14,282 nt of DNA from UBA2253 sp964646985 (GTDB lineage: Bacteria; Bacillota_I; Bacilli_A; ML615J-28; CAG-698), in contig CAZYFI010000030.1 of the NCBI GenBank assembly GCA_964646985.1, positions 1-14,282 on the forward strand, written 5' to 3'. The notes under the pieces were generated by a model, which was given only the letters and a program-made list of their open reading frames with translations, did not search any database and was not told the DNA's origin. Below are positions 1 to 7,922 of the stretch, piece after piece. A program made the position numbers and the translations under genes. Position 1 is the first letter of the stretch. Each line of letters opens with the position of its first letter.

Positions 1-792
1 ACCATGGCATACGCGATGCAAGCCTGCAAAGAACACAACAAAGAGTTTGTTGTGTTTGACCGCCCAAATCCGATCAATGGAGTTGATGTAGAAGGCAATA
101 TTTTAGATTTGAATTATCGCTCTTTTATTGGCTATTATCCCATTGTTCAAAGATATGGCATGACCATTGGGGAACTTGCTTATATGTTTAACAAAGAAGA
201 CAATATTCATTGTAAGTTAACAGTCATCCCTATGAAGGGGTGGAAACGTAAAATGTATTTTGAAGAAACGAAATTGCCGTGGGTGATTCCATCGCCTAAT
301 TTGCCGACCATTGATTCTGCTATATGCTACAATGCAACATGTATTTTTGAAGGAACGAACATTTCTGAAGGAAGAGGGACAACGATTCCTTTTCAAATCA
401 TTGGCGCCCCTTTTATCAAAGCGCATGAGCTTTCCGAAGCTTTGAATGCATGCCAGTTGGAAGGTGTTTATTTTAGGTCGCAACACTTTACTCCGTCTTT
501 TTCTAAACACACTGGACATTTGTGTGCTGGCGTTGTCATTCATATTACCGATAGAGACAAATTCCATCCTGTCAAAACAGGGTGGACCATGTTGGAAATT
601 GTTCGCAACTTGTACCCTAATGATGTGGTGATTACCCCACCATATCGCGAGAACCGTCCTTGCATGTTGGAATTAAATACTGGCAATGATTATATAAAAA
701 AACAACAGTATTCTTTAAAAGAGCTTTATCAAATTCTTGAACAAGATACAAAAAAATTCCGCTTAACAAGAGAAAAATATTTGATATATTAA
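1..792 (+). CDS. namZ: Exo-beta-N-acetylmuramidase NamZ (DUF1343, GH171), C-terminal part, 5' truncated
   Basis: The reading frame is open at the window edge, so the real start lies upstream; 263 codons plus stop are visible, against roughly 400 residues for a full family member. NamZ removes MurNAc from the non-reducing end of peptidoglycan fragments. Seen in the sequence, numbering from the ATG at position 4: DRPNP at 19-23, SFIGYYP near 40-46, YGMTIGEL at 51-58, a GWKRKMYF block at 79-86, PSPNLPT at 96-102 and FEGTNISEGRGTT at 115-127. These blocks match the conserved core of B. subtilis YbbC/NamZ as I know it. Any signal peptide would be in the missing N-terminus, so location cannot be judged. 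The stop is 13 bases before the next start, and the next gene is NagZ, which matches the known NamZ/NagZ partnership in MurNAc recovery. Confidence 0.93.
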   Translation, partial: TMAYAMQACKEHNKEFVVFDRPNPINGVDVEGNILDLNYRSFIGYYPIVQRYGMTIGELAYMFNKEDNIHCKLTVIPMKGWKRKMYFEETKLPWVIPSPNLPTIDSAICYNATCIFEGTNISEGRGTTIPFQIIGAPFIKAHELSEALNACQLEGVYFRSQHFTPSFSKHTGHLCAGVVIHITDRDKFHPVKTGWTMLEIVRNLYPNDVVITPPYRENRPCMLELNTGNDYIKKQQYSLKELYQILEQDTKKFRLTREKYLIY

Positions 793-805
793 TAAGGAGA
801 AATGC

Positions 806-3436
806 ATGAAGTCAATTGCACAAATGACACTGAAAGAGAAAATTGGGCAACTTGTGTTTGCTGGTTTTCCTTCTACATCAATTGATGCTAATTTGAAAAC
901 ATTAATTTCCGAGTATAAACTCGGAAATATTGTTTTATTCGCACGAAATGTAGAAAACATAGAGCAACTGCACAACTTGAATCAAACCATATACAAAGAA
1001 ATGTTAAACGAGTTTGGCATCATACCGTTGATTGCCATTGACCAAGAAGGTGGAATGGTCATGCGGATAACAAGTGAGGCTACTTTTTGGCCAGGAAACA
1101 TGAGTGTTGCTGCAACCAAAACAAGCCAATATGCTTATGAACTTGGTAAAAGCTCGGGCGAAGAATTGCGTGCTCTTGGCATTAATATGAATTTAGCCCC
1201 ATCGCTTGATATCAACAACAATCCGCTTAATCCTGTCATTGGTGTTCGTAGTTATGGTGATCATGCGAAAACGGTCACTGATTTTGGGATGCAAGCCATA
1301 TTAGGATTGCAAAGTACTGGTATTTTAGCAACCGCAAAACATTTTCCCGGTCATGGTGATACCTCAACAGATAGTCATTATCTTTTGCCTGTGATTCCTC
1401 ATGATGTGAAACGTCTTCACGAAGTTGAATTGTATCCGTTTAAACAAGCCATCAAACATCAAGTAAAAGCGATTATGTCAGCGCATGTGTTTTTCACTGC
1501 TTACGAAGATTCTTCACTTCCTGCGACTTTATCAAAACGAGTGATGCATGATTTGCTTCGCCAAGAATTAGGATATGAAGGCTTAATCATCAGTGATTGT
1601 ATGGAAATGAAAGCCATTGATGATACTTATACTGCCAGCAAAGGTGCCTTAATGGGACTGCTTGCTGGCTTGGATATGGTTATGGTATCAGCAACTTATG
1701 CAAAACAAAAACGAGCATTGGAATTGATTGAACAAGCCGTACTAAATGGATCGTTTCCCGAAACACTACTCGATGAAAAGGTAAATCGTGTACTGCTTGC
1801 GAAAGAAAAATTATATCCAACCATGGAAGAATTTTTCTTAAAGCGTTCGTTTGTAGAGAAAAAACAAGATATCATCAATCTTGATCATCAGAAATTAGCC
1901 GCCAAGGTTGTTGATTTGTCTTTCACAAAAGTAAAAGGCGAAGACTTTTATCCGAGTGATTCGTTATTGGTCGTGGCAGTTGAGCCGTTTGCTCAAACCG
2001 TGATTGAAGATGTATTATCAAAACGTTCTATCATTGATGCGTTAAAACAAGCCAAATTACCTTATACAGGAATGAAAATAAAAGTGAATTGTGATGATGA
2101 GCAGATTGATCTTGTTGTCCAAGAAGCAAGAAAACACCATCAAGTCATTGTATTTACCTACAATGCTTGGGCCAACAAAAACCAAGCAAAACTAGTAAGA
2201 CGCCTTGATATGGTTAATCGCAACCTCACTGTGGTTTCGACTAGAAATCCATATGATATATTCGCATTCCCCCAAATATCTAACTATTATTGCTTATATG
2301 AATATACCCCTAATTCGGTTGCTTCTGCCATCTCCTTCATCAAAGGCGACCTAAAAACAACCGGGACGCTTCCTGTATCTATCCATCAGAAGATGAAGAT
2401 TGGGGCATCGATTTATGTTGGTCTAGAACAAAGCATTGAAGAAAACATTGCTTATTTGCAATTATTAAAACAAAAAAACATTGATTTGGTGTTCATCTCG
2501 GCCCATATGCCAGAAATGAAAAATAGCTTTGTACAAGAACTAAACATCATGATAGAAGCAGCTAAAAAGTTAGAGCTCAAGATTATTTTAGATGTTTCCA
2601 AACCAATGATGGATCAGTTTTTGATTCCTGAGATTTATTCCCTACGTTTAGACTATGGATTTGGGTTAGAAGACATATTCGCATTATCGCAAAAATACCC
2701 TTTCTATATCGAATTAAATGCTTCGACTGTGAAAGAACGAGATTTGCAAGCTTTGCAAATCATGGGAATGGACATGTCAAGATTGCGTGTTAGTCATAAT
2801 TTTTATCCTAAACCATTTACAGGATTAGATCAAGAAACTGTGGCGTTCAAAAATGCCATGTTTCATCGTTTTGGATTGCATGTGATGGCATATATTCCCT
2901 CACATGTGGGAAAACGTGGACCGATTTATGCTGGACTTCCTACCGTTGAAGACCATCGTTTGTTACCGCTTGAAGCAGCGCTTTCAGAAATGCGTTTGTT
3001 ATCGGTCGATGAAGTGGTTTTTGGTGATAGCTTTGCAAGTTCTGAAGAACTGGATTTGGTCAATCAATTTGCTTTTGATGAATTACAAATACCAATTCTT
3101 ATCGACGAACAAGCAAGACCAGAAGAAATACAGCAATTAATGCTTTTGCATCGATGTAGAACCGATGCGAATTCGTTTGGCGTGCGCTCTTCTACAAGAT
3201 TAAAAGACAAAACCATTGAAAAGCGCAATACGATTGTGCGAAAACCATTTGATGTCACCATCGACAATTCTTTGTTTGCTAGATATGCAGGAGAAGTTAC
3301 CATTATCAAAAAAGAACAACCAAGTGATGAACGTGTGAACGTAGTAGGAAAAGCGCTCATCAGTGATTATTTATTACAACATATAAAACCAGGACAAAAG
3401 TTTCGCTTTATCATTAAGAATCAGATAGAAAAATAA
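806..3436 (+). CDS. nagZ: Fused NagZ (GH3 beta-N-acetylglucosaminidase) and MupG-like (GH170, DUF871) 6-phospho-N-acetylmuramidase
   Basis: An 876-residue protein. Residues 1-335 form the GH3 catalytic barrel: KHFPGHGDT at 178-186, then D189-S190-H191 (the family's Asp-His acid/base pair) and the nucleophile D264 in IISDCMEM. Residues about 340-527 are the GH3 C-terminal domain of Firmicutes NagZ (NPYDIFAFP at 481-489, then a YTP-type motif and LPVSI). Residues 530-876 match DUF871/MupG over its full usual length (about 350 residues), starting at KIGASIYVGLEQ with HMPE at 567-570. No signal peptide: the GH3 domain starts at once, so a cytoplasmic enzyme is inferred. NagZ releases GlcNAc from GlcNAc-MurNAc species; MupG splits MurNAc-6-P-GlcNAc. 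The start is set by AAGGAG at 794-799. The frame is continuous across the junction. An internal ATG at 2393 has no well-spaced ribosome binding site, so a separate MupG product is unlikely. Fusion partners are clear; MupG activity is inferred from family. Confidence 0.9.
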   Translation: MKSIAQMTLKEKIGQLVFAGFPSTSIDANLKTLISEYKLGNIVLFARNVENIEQLHNLNQTIYKEMLNEFGIIPLIAIDQEGGMVMRITSEATFWPGNMSVAATKTSQYAYELGKSSGEELRALGINMNLAPSLDINNNPLNPVIGVRSYGDHAKTVTDFGMQAILGLQSTGILATAKHFPGHGDTSTDSHYLLPVIPHDVKRLHEVELYPFKQAIKHQVKAIMSAHVFFTAYEDSSLPATLSKRVMHDLLRQELGYEGLIISDCMEMKAIDDTYTASKGALMGLLAGLDMVMVSATYAKQKRALELIEQAVLNGSFPETLLDEKVNRVLLAKEKLYPTMEEFFLKRSFVEKKQDIINLDHQKLAAKVVDLSFTKVKGEDFYPSDSLLVVAVEPFAQTVIEDVLSKRSIIDALKQAKLPYTGMKIKVNCDDEQIDLVVQEARKHHQVIVFTYNAWANKNQAKLVRRLDMVNRNLTVVSTRNPYDIFAFPQISNYYCLYEYTPNSVASAISFIKGDLKTTGTLPVSIHQKMKIGASIYVGLEQSIEENIAYLQLLKQKNIDLVFISAHMPEMKNSFVQELNIMIEAAKKLELKIILDVSKPMMDQFLIPEIYSLRLDYGFGLEDIFALSQKYPFYIELNASTVKERDLQALQIMGMDMSRLRVSHNFYPKPFTGLDQETVAFKNAMFHRFGLHVMAYIPSHVGKRGPIYAGLPTVEDHRLLPLEAALSEMRLLSVDEVVFGDSFASSEELDLVNQFAFDELQIPILIDEQARPEEIQQLMLLHRCRTDANSFGVRSSTRLKDKTIEKRNTIVRKPFDVTIDNSLFARYAGEVTIIKKEQPSDERVNVVGKALISDYLLQHIKPGQKFRFIIKNQIEK
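905..928. repeat. Perfect 10-bp inverted repeat with 4-base loop, inside nagZ
   Basis: Arms ATTTCCGAGT (905-914) and ACTCGGAAAT (919-928) are exact reverse complements around ATAA. It lies about 100 bases into the nagZ frame (codons 34-41) and is followed by a T-rich stretch (TTGTTTTATTC). It could fold in the mRNA or act as a palindromic protein site, or be chance. No function is assigned. Confidence 0.6.
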
Positions 3437-3447
3437 AGAGGCTAGAT

Positions 3448-4359
3448 ATGGAAAGAGTCATGATTGCTGTCGATGCTGGCGGTACAAAAACAAAAGTGTG
3501 TGCATTCAATCACAACAAAGAAAAAGTATATGAAACGATTCAGGGACCAGGTGCTCCCCAAGTCGTCAATGGCGACACCAAATTCACCTTTCTTGACCAA
3601 ATAAAAACAGCAGTTGAAGCATTAAAAACCCAATATGATGTTGTTTTTATTCAACTAGGCGTCTCTGGACTAGGGATTGTCCCCAATTGCAAACAAAAAG
3701 AAGGCCAACTAAGTGAGATGTTTGGGGTAGAGGTATCTTTAGAGAACGATGCCATCATTGGACTTTATTCGTTACTCGGGATTCCCAAACATCCAACCAT
3801 TTTGGTTTTGGCGGGAACAGGAAGTAGTACCCTTGCTTTTTCAGACAAAAAAACATTGCTTGTGGGTGGGTTTGGGCATATGCTAACGGAAAAAGGTTCC
3901 AGTTTTACAGCAGTAAAAACATTGATCTCACAAATCATTGAAAAATATGAAACCAGTCAGCCATTAAACCAACTAGAAACAAAATTTATGGACATGACAA
4001 AATCAAATAGTGTTTATGATTTAAAACCATTTGTTTATTTGAAAACAAAGAGCCAAATTGCTGATTATGCGAAATTCATCAGTCAAGAAGCACTGGCCAA
4101 TGATGAAGACGCCATGGCTATTTTAAAAAGCTGTGGAAGAGAACTGGCTGGTTTTGTGATCAAAGCCCATAAAAAAATGAACATGAAACCCGAGTTTTAC
4201 CTTGGTTTTCGCGGAAGTTTTATTTTAAAAGCTCCGTTTGTACAAACAGCGTTATTAGAATGTTTATATGAACATCAGTTAAATCCAAATATCATTGAAG
4301 CCAAAAATGATCCTGTAGAAGGGGCTTACTATTTGGCTTTAGAAAAGGGAAAAATATGA
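3448..4359 (+). CDS. murK: BadF/BadG-family amino-sugar kinase, probably MurK-like (MurNAc/GlcNAc kinase)
   Basis: A 303-residue ASKHA-fold kinase. The N-terminal phosphate motif is D9-AGGTKT (9-15), followed by GVSGLG at 71-76, an END motif at 99-101 (D101 is the likely catalytic base), the adenosine-side AGTGSS at 122-127 and GGFGHMLTEKGSS at 140-152. This is the BadF/BadG/BcrA/BcrD ATPase family, which includes eukaryotic-type GlcNAc kinase and Clostridium acetobutylicum MurK, a kinase acting on both GlcNAc and MurNAc. Its place between NagZ-MupG and AnmK/MurQ favours the MurK role: phosphorylating the two sugars NagZ releases. The family alone would also allow a GlcNAc-only or glucosamine kinase. 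The start is supported by AAGAGG at 3436-3441, directly after the upstream stop. The stop TGA overlaps the anmK ATG by ATGA, so translation is probably coupled. Confidence 0.8.
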   Translation: MERVMIAVDAGGTKTKVCAFNHNKEKVYETIQGPGAPQVVNGDTKFTFLDQIKTAVEALKTQYDVVFIQLGVSGLGIVPNCKQKEGQLSEMFGVEVSLENDAIIGLYSLLGIPKHPTILVLAGTGSSTLAFSDKKTLLVGGFGHMLTEKGSSFTAVKTLISQIIEKYETSQPLNQLETKFMDMTKSNSVYDLKPFVYLKTKSQIADYAKFISQEALANDEDAMAILKSCGRELAGFVIKAHKKMNMKPEFYLGFRGSFILKAPFVQTALLECLYEHQLNPNIIEAKNDPVEGAYYLALEKGKI

Positions 4360-5486
4360 TTGCCATTGGTTTAATGAGTGGAACCTCTTTAGATGGTTGT
4401 GATGCCGCTTTGGTAGAAATCATTGATGAACAATTTCGCTTACTTAAGTTTGTAACATATCCATATGATTATGCATTCAAACAAAAAGTCATGAGAAATT
4501 TAAACAACGATACTGCAAAACTTGCAGAAATTTGTAGTTTAAATTTTGAACTAGGAGAAAAATTTGTTCAAGCAATTGATTTATTATTGCAAGATACCAT
4601 TTATCAATACTCTGATGTTGCCTTTGTTGCCTCCCACGGTCAAACCATTTGGCATAACCCCAAAGCCAGTGAACATTTGGTGGCATCTACACTGCAAATT
4701 GGCGAACCAAGCATCATCACCTATCGCACCAATATCACAACAGTCTTTAATTTTCGCACGATGGATGTTGCTGCTGGTGGAGAAGGTGCACCGCTTGTAC
4801 CAATGTCGGAATATATGTTATTTAAAAGCGACAAAGAATCCATCATCTTACAAAACATTGGTGGCATTGCCAATTTAACGTATCTTCCGAAACAATGTCA
4901 TCTAGAAGATGTCATTGCCTTTGATTGTGGTCCAGGCAATGTGATGATTGATTATTTCACGCAAAAATATTTTCAAAAGCCATATGATGATTTAGGGCAA
5001 ATAGCTCGTTTAGGACAGATCATTGAACCGATTTATCAAGATTTGATTCGCGATCCATTCTATGATCAAAAACCGCCAAAATCAACTGGAAGAGAATTAT
5101 ACAATGCGACTTTCATGGAATTTATGGCAAAGAAGTATGATTTTTCTCAATATCCCAAACAAGACATCATTACAACGATTTCTGAGCTGACTGTTTATGG
5201 AATCACTCACAATATCCGTTTATACACCCCAAATTTCGACCGTGTTGTCGTTAGTGGTGGTGGAAGTCATAATCACTACATTTTAAAACGCATGCAAGCA
5301 ATCTTAAATAAACCAGTGCTGACACAAGAAGATTTGGGCTTTTCTAGCGATGCGAAAGAAGCTGTGGCTTTTGCTGTTCTTGGTTATTTGACTTTACAAA
5401 ATCGCCCTGGTAATGTTGTTTCCGCAACCGGTGCCAAAAAGCCCGTTGTCTTAGGAAACATCGCCCCAAGAAAGGAATCAATATGA
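4356..5486 (+). CDS. anmK: 1,6-anhydro-N-acetylmuramic acid kinase
   Basis: A 376-residue, full-length AnmK. Visible family motifs: GLMSGTSLDG at 5-14, SHGQT at 93-97, LQIGEP at 113-118, DVAAGGEGAPLVP at 137-149, NIGGIANLTYLP at 167-178, FDCGPGN at 189-195 (D190 corresponds to the catalytic aspartate), VSGGGSHN further on, and the terminal ATGAKKPVVLG block. AnmK opens the 1,6-anhydro ring and phosphorylates it in one step, giving MurNAc-6-phosphate, the substrate of the next gene product MurQ. Its substrate arises from lytic transglycosylases, so its presence implies use of anhydro-muropeptides as well as hydrolase products. It starts in an ATGA overlap with murK and ends in an ATGA overlap with murQ. 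Confidence 0.96.
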   Translation: MIAIGLMSGTSLDGCDAALVEIIDEQFRLLKFVTYPYDYAFKQKVMRNLNNDTAKLAEICSLNFELGEKFVQAIDLLLQDTIYQYSDVAFVASHGQTIWHNPKASEHLVASTLQIGEPSIITYRTNITTVFNFRTMDVAAGGEGAPLVPMSEYMLFKSDKESIILQNIGGIANLTYLPKQCHLEDVIAFDCGPGNVMIDYFTQKYFQKPYDDLGQIARLGQIIEPIYQDLIRDPFYDQKPPKSTGRELYNATFMEFMAKKYDFSQYPKQDIITTISELTVYGITHNIRLYTPNFDRVVVSGGGSHNHYILKRMQAILNKPVLTQEDLGFSSDAKEAVAFAVLGYLTLQNRPGNVVSATGAKKPVVLGNIAPRKESI

Positions 5487-6403
5487 ACGTAGATTTAAAG
5501 AAAATTGGAACCGAACAACGCAATCTAAACACGATTGATATTGATGTTGTTTCAACAGAAGAAATGTTGATGAAAATCAACAAAGAAGACCAATTGGTTG
5601 CCGATGCGGTAAAACAAGCCATCCAACAAATAGCTCCTTTGGTAGATTGCATTGTAGAAGGCTTGCAAAAAGGCGGACGTTTGATTTATATTGGTGCCGG
5701 AACAAGTGGCAGAATTGGGATTTTAGACGCTGTGGAATGCCGTCCAACCTTTGGAGTTTCGGATGATGTTGTCATGTGCTTAATGGCTGGAGGAAAAGAT
5801 GCATTTGTAAAAGCAGTTGAAGGTGCCGAAGATAGAGAAGATTTCGCTGTTTCTGATTTACAAGCAATATCGCTTGTAAAAGAAGATGTTGTAGTGGGAA
5901 TTGCTGCTAGTGGCAGAACGCCATATGTTCTTGGTGGAATCCGCTATGCTTCTAAACTAGGATGCAAAACAGGTGGAATCACCACTTCCCCAAATAGCAC
6001 GCTTTCTAGTCTTGTTGATTTTCCGATTGAAGCGATTACGGGGCCGGAAGCATTAACTGGTTCTACACGCATGAAATCAGGAACGGCACAAAAGATGATA
6101 TGTAATATGTTATCAACAGCATCAATGATTAAACTAGGAAAAGTATATGAAAACCTAATGGTGGATTTGCTAGCAACCAATGAAAAATTAATTAGTAGAG
6201 CATATCACATCATTCAAACAGCAACCCATGTTACGATAGAAGTAGCAAAAGCAAAGTATGAACAATTTGGCTGTGTGAAAAAAGCCATCTTTTCTCTTCT
6301 TAGCAATATCGATGATTTAGATCAAGTCAATCATTGGTTAAAACTTGGTCATGATAATATTCGAAAAGCAATCGAGTTGGTTAAAAATGATACAACACAT
6401 TGA
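5483..6403 (+). CDS. murQ: N-acetylmuramic acid 6-phosphate etherase
   Basis: A 306-residue SIS-domain protein of the usual MurQ length. It opens with the characteristic TEQRN (10-14), IDIDVVSTEEML and INKED blocks, then YIGAGTSGRIGILDAVECRPTFG around 69-91 and AVEGAED at 111-117. E85 and E116 align with the two glutamates known to matter in E. coli MurQ (E83, E114). The later GSTRMKSGTAQKM block is also typical. MurQ cleaves the lactyl ether of MurNAc-6-P, giving GlcNAc-6-P and D-lactate in the cytoplasm. Both upstream kinases feed it. The D-lactate it makes is the expected substrate of the dehydrogenase encoded at the end of the same operon. The start has AAGGA at 5472-5476 and overlaps the anmK stop. 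No MurR regulator is seen beside it. Confidence 0.97.
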   Translation: MNVDLKKIGTEQRNLNTIDIDVVSTEEMLMKINKEDQLVADAVKQAIQQIAPLVDCIVEGLQKGGRLIYIGAGTSGRIGILDAVECRPTFGVSDDVVMCLMAGGKDAFVKAVEGAEDREDFAVSDLQAISLVKEDVVVGIAASGRTPYVLGGIRYASKLGCKTGGITTSPNSTLSSLVDFPIEAITGPEALTGSTRMKSGTAQKMICNMLSTASMIKLGKVYENLMVDLLATNEKLISRAYHIIQTATHVTIEVAKAKYEQFGCVKKAIFSLLSNIDDLDQVNHWLKLGHDNIRKAIELVKNDTTH

Positions 6404-7130
6404 ACTAATCAATGAAGATAAAAAAATTCTTCGTGGGTATTTGACCTTACCTAATCAACCTTTTCGCACGACGGTTGTATTTTTTCATGGCTTTACTGGG
6501 AATAAAACCGAACATGGACATATGTTCCGTGACTTTTCTAGACTATTAGCCAAAAACAATATTGCTTCTTTGCGAATGGATTTTTCTGGAAATGGAGAAT
6601 CCGATGGTGATTTTTCTTGCTTTACGTTTGATACCATGGAAAAAGAAGCAAAATTAATGCTCGATGAAGCAAGGAAAATGAGTCCAAAAATCGTAGTACT
6701 TGGTTTTAGTATGGGAGGAGCCATGGCAGCAAAGCTTGCTGCTACTTATCCTCACCTCATTGATCAAGTAATCTTATGGTCACCTGCTGGAAATATTTCC
6801 CAGCTGGTACAAAAACGATATGAAACTACTAGTAAACTACCAAACGGCAATGCCGATATACTTAATTTTGAAATATCAAAAGCTCTTTATGATAGTACAT
6901 TTGTATTTCAAAGTTATGATCATTTAGATGATTTTCAAAAACCAGTTTTGATTATTCATGGAAAAAACGATTTGGCTGTTGATTGTTCTGTAGGAAAAAA
7001 ATACAGCGAACTATTTGTTGATTCCAACTTTATCTTGATTCCCAAAGCGAATCATGGTTATGATGATAGAGAAAGCAAAAAGATGTTATTTGATGCATCT
7101 TTGGCGTTTTTAAAAGGTGAGAAGATATGA
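6387..7130 (+). CDS. Alpha/beta-hydrolase (serine esterase, feruloyl/acyl-esterase-like), substrate unknown
   Basis: With the chosen ATG at 6387 the protein has 247 residues. Seen: oxyanion-side FFHGFTGNK at 32-40, the nucleophile elbow GFSMGG at 106-111 (S108), HGKND at 191-195 (D195) and NHGYDD at 222-227 (H223), giving a complete Ser-Asp-His triad. No signal peptide is present, so it is probably cytoplasmic. The fold resembles small cytosolic esterases of the Est1E/cinnamoyl-esterase type; the substrate cannot be read from sequence. In-frame alternatives are TTG at 6345 and ATG at 6351, but the conserved region begins at IQHIELINEDKK, just after 6387, and none of the three has a strong ribosome binding site. 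It overlaps murQ by 17 bases and its stop overlaps the etfB start by ATGA, so it sits translationally locked between the two modules. One inferred role is removal of ester groups from salvaged muramic acid. Confidence 0.88.
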   Translation: MIQHIELINEDKKILRGYLTLPNQPFRTTVVFFHGFTGNKTEHGHMFRDFSRLLAKNNIASLRMDFSGNGESDGDFSCFTFDTMEKEAKLMLDEARKMSPKIVVLGFSMGGAMAAKLAATYPHLIDQVILWSPAGNISQLVQKRYETTSKLPNGNADILNFEISKALYDSTFVFQSYDHLDDFQKPVLIIHGKNDLAVDCSVGKKYSELFVDSNFILIPKANHGYDDRESKKMLFDASLAFLKGEKI

Positions 7131-7915
7131 AAATAATTGTATGTATCAAACAAGTTCCTGCAAGTTCCCAAGTTCAAATTGATCCTGTTACTGGGGTATT
7201 GATTCGAGATGGCAACAATACAAAAATGAATCCTTATGATTTGTATGCATTAGAAACAGCATTGCGAATCAAAGAGAGCAACAATGCAACCATCACTGTC
7301 ATTACCATGGGCCCTCCTTCAGCAAAAACCGTATTAGAAGAAGCACTATGGATGGGTGCGGATGATGCTGTTTTGCTTACGGACCGCAAATTTGCTGGTG
7401 CCGATGTGGTTGCCACATCCTATACGATTTCTTCGGGAATTAAAAAAATTGGCGAGTTTGATTTGATTATTTGTGGCAAACAAACAACCGATGGCGATAC
7501 CGCCCAAGTTGGTCCAGAGATTGCGGAATGTTTACACATTCCTCATATGTCATATGTAGATAAGATTATTTCTGTTAACGATCAATCTATCAAAGTAAGT
7601 GTGAGTATGGATAAAACTTTAGAAACATGGGAAATGACATATCCTTGTTTGATGACGGTTGACAAAGGCATTTATACTCCAAGACTTCCTTCGTATAAGC
7701 GTAGCATAGCGTTAAAAGACTATGTTATCAAACAACTGACGTTTTTAGATTTTCTAGATCAAGAAGAAAGCCATTATGGATTAAAAGGATCGCCAACACA
7801 AGTAGAAAGAATGTTTCCTCCACAAAAGAACACTGACAAAGAAGTATGGGAAAAAGACAATCAAGAGTTGGCGGATTTGATGTTTCAAAAAATGAAAGAT
7901 TTAAAGATATTGTAG
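7127..7915 (+). CDS. etfB: Electron transfer flavoprotein subunit beta (EtfB, LctB-like)
   Basis: A 262-residue EtfB. Recognisable blocks are the N-terminal KIIVCIKQVP (2-11), NPYDLYALETALRIKE at 35-50, ITMGPPSA at 59-66, EEALWMGADDAVLLTD at 71-86 and CGKQTTDGDTAQVGPEIAE at 116-134. The last block binds the second flavin (or AMP) and, in this DGDTAQVGPE form, is typical of the Etf group associated with bifurcating complexes such as Bcd-Etf, CarDE and LctBC. EtfB pairs with EtfA (next gene) to pass electrons between the dehydrogenase and NAD+/ferredoxin. The start overlaps the hydrolase stop and is preceded by AGGTGAG at 7115-7121. Electron bifurcation or confurcation is inferred from family and context, not shown by sequence alone. 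Confidence 0.94.
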   Translation: MKIIVCIKQVPASSQVQIDPVTGVLIRDGNNTKMNPYDLYALETALRIKESNNATITVITMGPPSAKTVLEEALWMGADDAVLLTDRKFAGADVVATSYTISSGIKKIGEFDLIICGKQTTDGDTAQVGPEIAECLHIPHMSYVDKIISVNDQSIKVSVSMDKTLETWEMTYPCLMTVDKGIYTPRLPSYKRSIALKDYVIKQLTFLDFLDQEESHYGLKGSPTQVERMFPPQKNTDKEVWEKDNQELADLMFQKMKDLKIL

Positions 7916-7922
7916 GTATGAT

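Noticed and set aside
2904..3140. Plus-strand frame of 78 codons within the MupG domain
   Set aside because: It is an out-of-frame shadow of the nagZ-mupG gene with no recognisable protein content.
2393..3436. Separate mupG gene starting at the internal ATG 2393
   Set aside because: The frame is continuous from nagZ and the only purine-rich stretch (AGAAG) abuts the ATG, too close to serve as a ribosome site.
6345..6386. Earlier TTG (6345) or ATG (6351) start for the alpha/beta-hydrolase
   Set aside because: They add 14 or 12 residues that do not look like the family's start, increase overlap with murQ, and have no ribosome binding site. ATG 6387 was preferred, though none has a strong site.
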